Positions 35,301 through 36,328 of a stretch of DNA of 36,328 bases are shown piece after piece; position 1 is the stretch's first letter; the number at the start of each line of letters is the position of its first letter. A program made the translations under genes and the position numbers. The stretch covers positions 1 to 36,328 of the forward strand of contig JAGLDC010000031.1 of assembly GCA_023145965.1 (NCBI GenBank), read 5' to 3'. This stretch comes from a bacterium. GTDB lineage: Bacteria; UBP14; UBA6098. The notes below the pieces were generated by a model. It saw only the letters and a list, made by a program, of their open reading frames with translations. It did no database searches and was not told where the DNA came from.

Positions 35301-35451
35301 CCGAAATGGTCATAATGTTTATCTCGACCTCGGGGGTTTCTTCTTGCCTGAGATTCATCAGGCTGTAAGCCCCGATAATCAGAACAAAGATCATGAGCAT
35401 ATTAACGACGAGCTTATTCTCGAGGAAGTAATTGAATATCGATTTCATCAT
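32335..35451 (-). CDS. RND-family efflux pump, inner-membrane permease
   Basis: A 1038-aa proton-driven exporter of the AcrB/HAE type. It starts with a membrane helix (about 15-34), followed by a large periplasmic loop, helices at about 338-560, a second periplasmic loop and a last helix bundle (about 865-1030). The proton-relay aspartates are present in GMLVDDGIVIAERI (D406, D407). In the second bundle GVVVNDSVIMVDF replaces the lysine-bearing motif of AcrB with an asparagine form, as in other RND branches. The first ATG (35451) overlaps the TetR stop as ATGATG/TGA, so both are translated together. No membrane-fusion (AcrA-like) gene lies in the operon. DNA here is about 50% GC, higher than much of the window. 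Confidence 0.95.
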   Translation of the reverse strand: MMKSIFNYFLENKLVVNMLMIFVLIIGAYSLMNLRQEETPEVEINIMTISAIYPGSSPSDVEINAVEPIERKLATISGIDHYTSLSLEGKAIISLELDSDVADIRAVKDEIYRNISLSSIPELPPEVENIHILDFNPKLKDVISFVIYPKDGMGVTEAELYDYSRDLADELLRVDGVSEVRKFGWREREIHVEVNPEKAGALDVSLIQIVNSIKTRNIRSTGGTLQSLSDEKTIVTISQFENPLDVRDVIIRSNFTGKRVRVENLADVFDTFKETSTKVTVNGKTGVLLEIVKKENADIVETVDNVREYMEGRNILSNSRFDFDIVRDRSIGIKSLLGVVQSNAILGFILIIIVLLIFLDRKTAFWTAMGLPISLAMVFTFMMLTDMSLNRITLIAIIAVIGMLVDDGIVIAERIFEKKREGLSALQAAREGVASVISPVIVSIVTTIVAFLPMLTIGGIMGEFIRVFPIVVTAMLLVSLFEATFMLPNHLSHGKIRKIKKANWFDSIKNGYGKFLKLALRFRYIVALLFVGLFIFSLSFSKETISNFVLMPSTASDVIHVDLEAAEGTSLERMTELTTEIERAVLKNVPDDALVSTKATIGKHEGGFLGSKGEYEHWSTITINLTPINDRDISAGQIIKQLRKVINKDKYPHFEKLLLAEKRHGPPMGEPVDVKIIGNDLEKSKLLMIDLAKFLRSIDGVKNVRSDIIDGKKELEVVLRYERLAELGLTAQDVAQTVRIAYDGMIATSIETSDELLDFRVKVDDSFQKDEAYILSLMIPNNRGRLIRLSDVAYLEEGIGKGNVNHYDGNRSISLSAKVDNKIITSAQANMKVLEYYKSIAEKHPGIRVEIEGEAKSTKETLGDVVFAYLLAIILIFTVLILLFKSVTQPIQIILVIPFGIIGALVAFTLHGMPLSFMGIIGIIGLSGVVVNDSVIMVDFINGIFRKKQSTDKKVVITSIVDGAKERLRPVLLTTITTVAGLFPTVYGFLGESEMIAPVAMAMAYGLIFATTLTLLLTPSMYMIHNDIRGLFSSKKRG

Positions 35452-36047
35452 TTTCCTTTCGCGATACCATTCAGGAACGCCGAAACAATCATATCCGCAT
35501 CGAGCTTAATATCGGAATCACAAAACATCTTCGACCTAAAAACAGAATCCGACATGCACGAAAACAGCATAACAGCGGTTTTTATAGGTATATCTTTCCT
35601 AATTTCTGTTTGGGATTTTTCGAATAACTCGGTCATATAAGAAATGTCGGCTTTCATGAATGCAAACATCTTTTCCCTGATATTTGGCGGCATTCGATGC
35701 CCTTTTTTCATCGCGCCGGATAAAATGATCGGAAAAAAATTCTGTTTATTAGATACGACGGCTATTCTTCCCTGAGTTAATTTTTTCAAGCTCTCTTTAA
35801 AATCGAGGTCGAGTTCTAATGTCGCGGCATAACTGGATTTCATTTTTTCAGTTGCGATATCTAAAATTTCCAAAACCAGCGCCTCTTTACTTTCGAAATA
35901 GTAATAGAAAGTGCCCTTAGAACATCCGGCTCTATCGACAATATCGTCAACATTCGCGGCGTGGACGCCGTTCTGGCTGAAGATTTCGATAGCCGCTTCA
36001 ATCAGGATTTTCTTACTTTGCTTTGCCTTTTCGTTTTTCCAACCCAC
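35448..36047 (-). CDS. TetR/AcrR-family repressor of the efflux operon
   Basis: I start it at the GTG at 36047, because AGGAG lies five bases upstream; a TTG at 36062 would precede that site. The 199-aa protein has the TetR DNA-binding helix-turn-helix at about 33-57 (VDDIVDRAGCSKGTFYYYF) and a variable ligand-binding region after it. It is the first gene of the operon and overlaps the RND gene by 4 bases. Two copies of a palindromic operator lie directly upstream, one inside the promoter, so it very likely represses its own operon and releases it when a pump substrate binds. The substrate cannot be told from sequence. Confidence 0.9.
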   Translation of the reverse strand: MGWKNEKAKQSKKILIEAAIEIFSQNGVHAANVDDIVDRAGCSKGTFYYYFESKEALVLEILDIATEKMKSSYAATLELDLDFKESLKKLTQGRIAVVSNKQNFFPIILSGAMKKGHRMPPNIREKMFAFMKADISYMTELFEKSQTEIRKDIPIKTAVMLFSCMSDSVFRSKMFCDSDIKLDADMIVSAFLNGIAKGK

Positions 36048-36073
36048 AATATCTCCTATCAAAATTGACCTAT

Positions 36074-36109
36074 ACTGACCGGTTAGTTTTTATACCGACC
36101 GGTTGGTAT
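36074..36109. promoter_or_regulatory. Tandem TetR-type operator
   Basis: ACTGACCGGTTAGT (36074-36087) and ATACCGACCGGTTGGTAT (36092-36109) are two near-perfect palindromes with the same core GACCGGTT. Their centres are 20 bp apart, about two helical turns. One lies between the -35 and -10, the other just after the -10, as expected for a repressor site. Confidence 0.8.
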
Positions 36110-36116
36110 GATACAA
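36089..36116 (-). promoter_or_regulatory. Promoter of the TetR-RND-TolC operon
   Basis: On the minus strand TTGTAT (36116-36111), 16 bases, then TATAAA (36094-36089). The spacer contains an operator palindrome. The leader to the GTG at 36047 is about 35 bases. Between 36117 and 36184 the DNA is AT-rich and I see nothing else. Confidence 0.6.
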
Positions 36117-36184
36117 ATCTATCTGCGAAAGTCAAAATTTATTTCTTTATTAAAAAAATTAATTGGGGAAATTCTGAATAACTT

Positions 36185-36239
36185 CGCCGAGTCGGCCTAA
36201 TGGAGCCTATTTGTTCAACCGACTTCGTCGGATTCGGCG
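36185..36239. repeat. Nested hairpin after a secretion-tail gene
   Basis: Outer arms CGCCGA (36185-36190) and TCGGCG (36234-36239) enclose CCGAC-TTC-GTCGG (36219-36231) and a weaker inner stem. It begins directly after the stop of the minus-strand tail at 36240. It has no T run, so it may be a mobile palindromic repeat or a structured 3' end rather than a standard terminator. Confidence 0.5.
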
Positions 36240-36328
36240 CTACTTCAGATACACGATTCTCTTAGTCAGCGCCTGTCCATCCGGTCGCTGAGCGGAGTCG
36301 AAGCGTGCGCGGACGAGATAGATGCCCG
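36240..36328 (-). CDS. C-terminal end of a secreted protein with sorting tail (5' part outside window)
   Basis: The last 29 codons encode GIYLVRARFDSAQRPDGQ, then ALTKRIVYLK and a TAG stop. GIYLVRA...K-R-I-V-Y-L-K is the typical end of FlgD-like/T9SS-type tails. The peptide RFDSAQRPDGQ between the two conserved pieces comes from a dispersed DNA repeat (36283-36304) carried in frame. The identity of the protein is unknown, as its body is outside the window. Confidence 0.7.
   Translation of the reverse strand, partial: GIYLVRARFDSAQRPDGQALTKRIVYLK
36283..36304. repeat. Dispersed repeat inserted in frame in a sorting tail
   Basis: GGTCGCTGAGCGGAGTCGAA and the next two bases form a sequence I recall as a dispersed repeat in many bacterial genomes; this is memory, not a search. 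It adds about ten residues between GIYLVRA and ALTKRIVYLK without breaking the frame. Confidence 0.55.

Noticed and set aside
36185-36239. Standard rho-independent terminator
   Set aside because: The stems are convincing but no T run follows on either strand.

Overview
The window looks like chromosomal DNA from a Gram-negative bacterium of the FCB superphylum or a related uncultured candidate phylum. The signs are: several outer-membrane beta-barrel genes, a PorV/PorQ-type barrel start, an Omp85-like barrel, a gliding-motility/T9SS-style C-terminal tail (NPFTANGDGIND...), FlgD-like 'GIYLVRA' tails, very large secreted repeat proteins and a class II (B12-dependent) ribonucleotide reductase. 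No rRNA, tRNA, CRISPR array, integrase or transposase gene is visible. TTG starts appear to be used for several genes. I cannot name a species.

Layout. 1-216 (-): start of a PorV/PorQ-like barrel gene, cut by the window edge. 278-2662 (-): nrdJ, preceded by a promoter, a 19-bp palindrome and two NrdR-box-like sites. 2950-9023 (-): a four-gene cluster of a four-helix membrane protein, a fused double ECF-type ABC ATPase, an exported propeller-like protein and a 1086-aa outer-membrane barrel. From a divergent promoter region on the + strand come a barrel gene (9264-10742) and uvrC, which is read in frame into an NlpC/P60 lipoprotein (10742-13126). A bidirectional terminator separates these from a 2882-aa secreted protein (13201-21849, -) with a glycine-rich block and about 23 InlB-B-like repeats, followed upstream by a von Willebrand A protein with a sorting-type tail (22004-25879, -). 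A divergent promoter/operator region leads to a tail-fibre-like, ALK-type glycine-rich protein (26162-28135, +). Then come a dispersed repeat with a broken membrane ORF, an Omp85-like gene overlapping xseB (28541-30428, -), a sorting-tail remnant full of small hairpin repeats (30546-30895), and a TetR-RND-TolC efflux operon (30896-36047, -) with a tandem operator. The window ends in the tail of another secreted protein (36240-36328, -).

How the parts may work together. The 2950-10742 region combines ECF-type ATPase domains with two outer-membrane barrels and lies next to an adenosylcobalamin-dependent reductase, so a vitamin or metal uptake role is conceivable, but no EcfT or S component is present. 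The 13-28 kb block encodes large surface proteins, probably for adhesion. The efflux operon lacks a membrane-fusion protein. The most notable observations are the uvrC-NlpC/P60 read-through at a T5 run, the incomplete ECF-type cluster, the alternating repeats of the giant protein, and small palindromic repeats that have entered C-terminal sorting tails.
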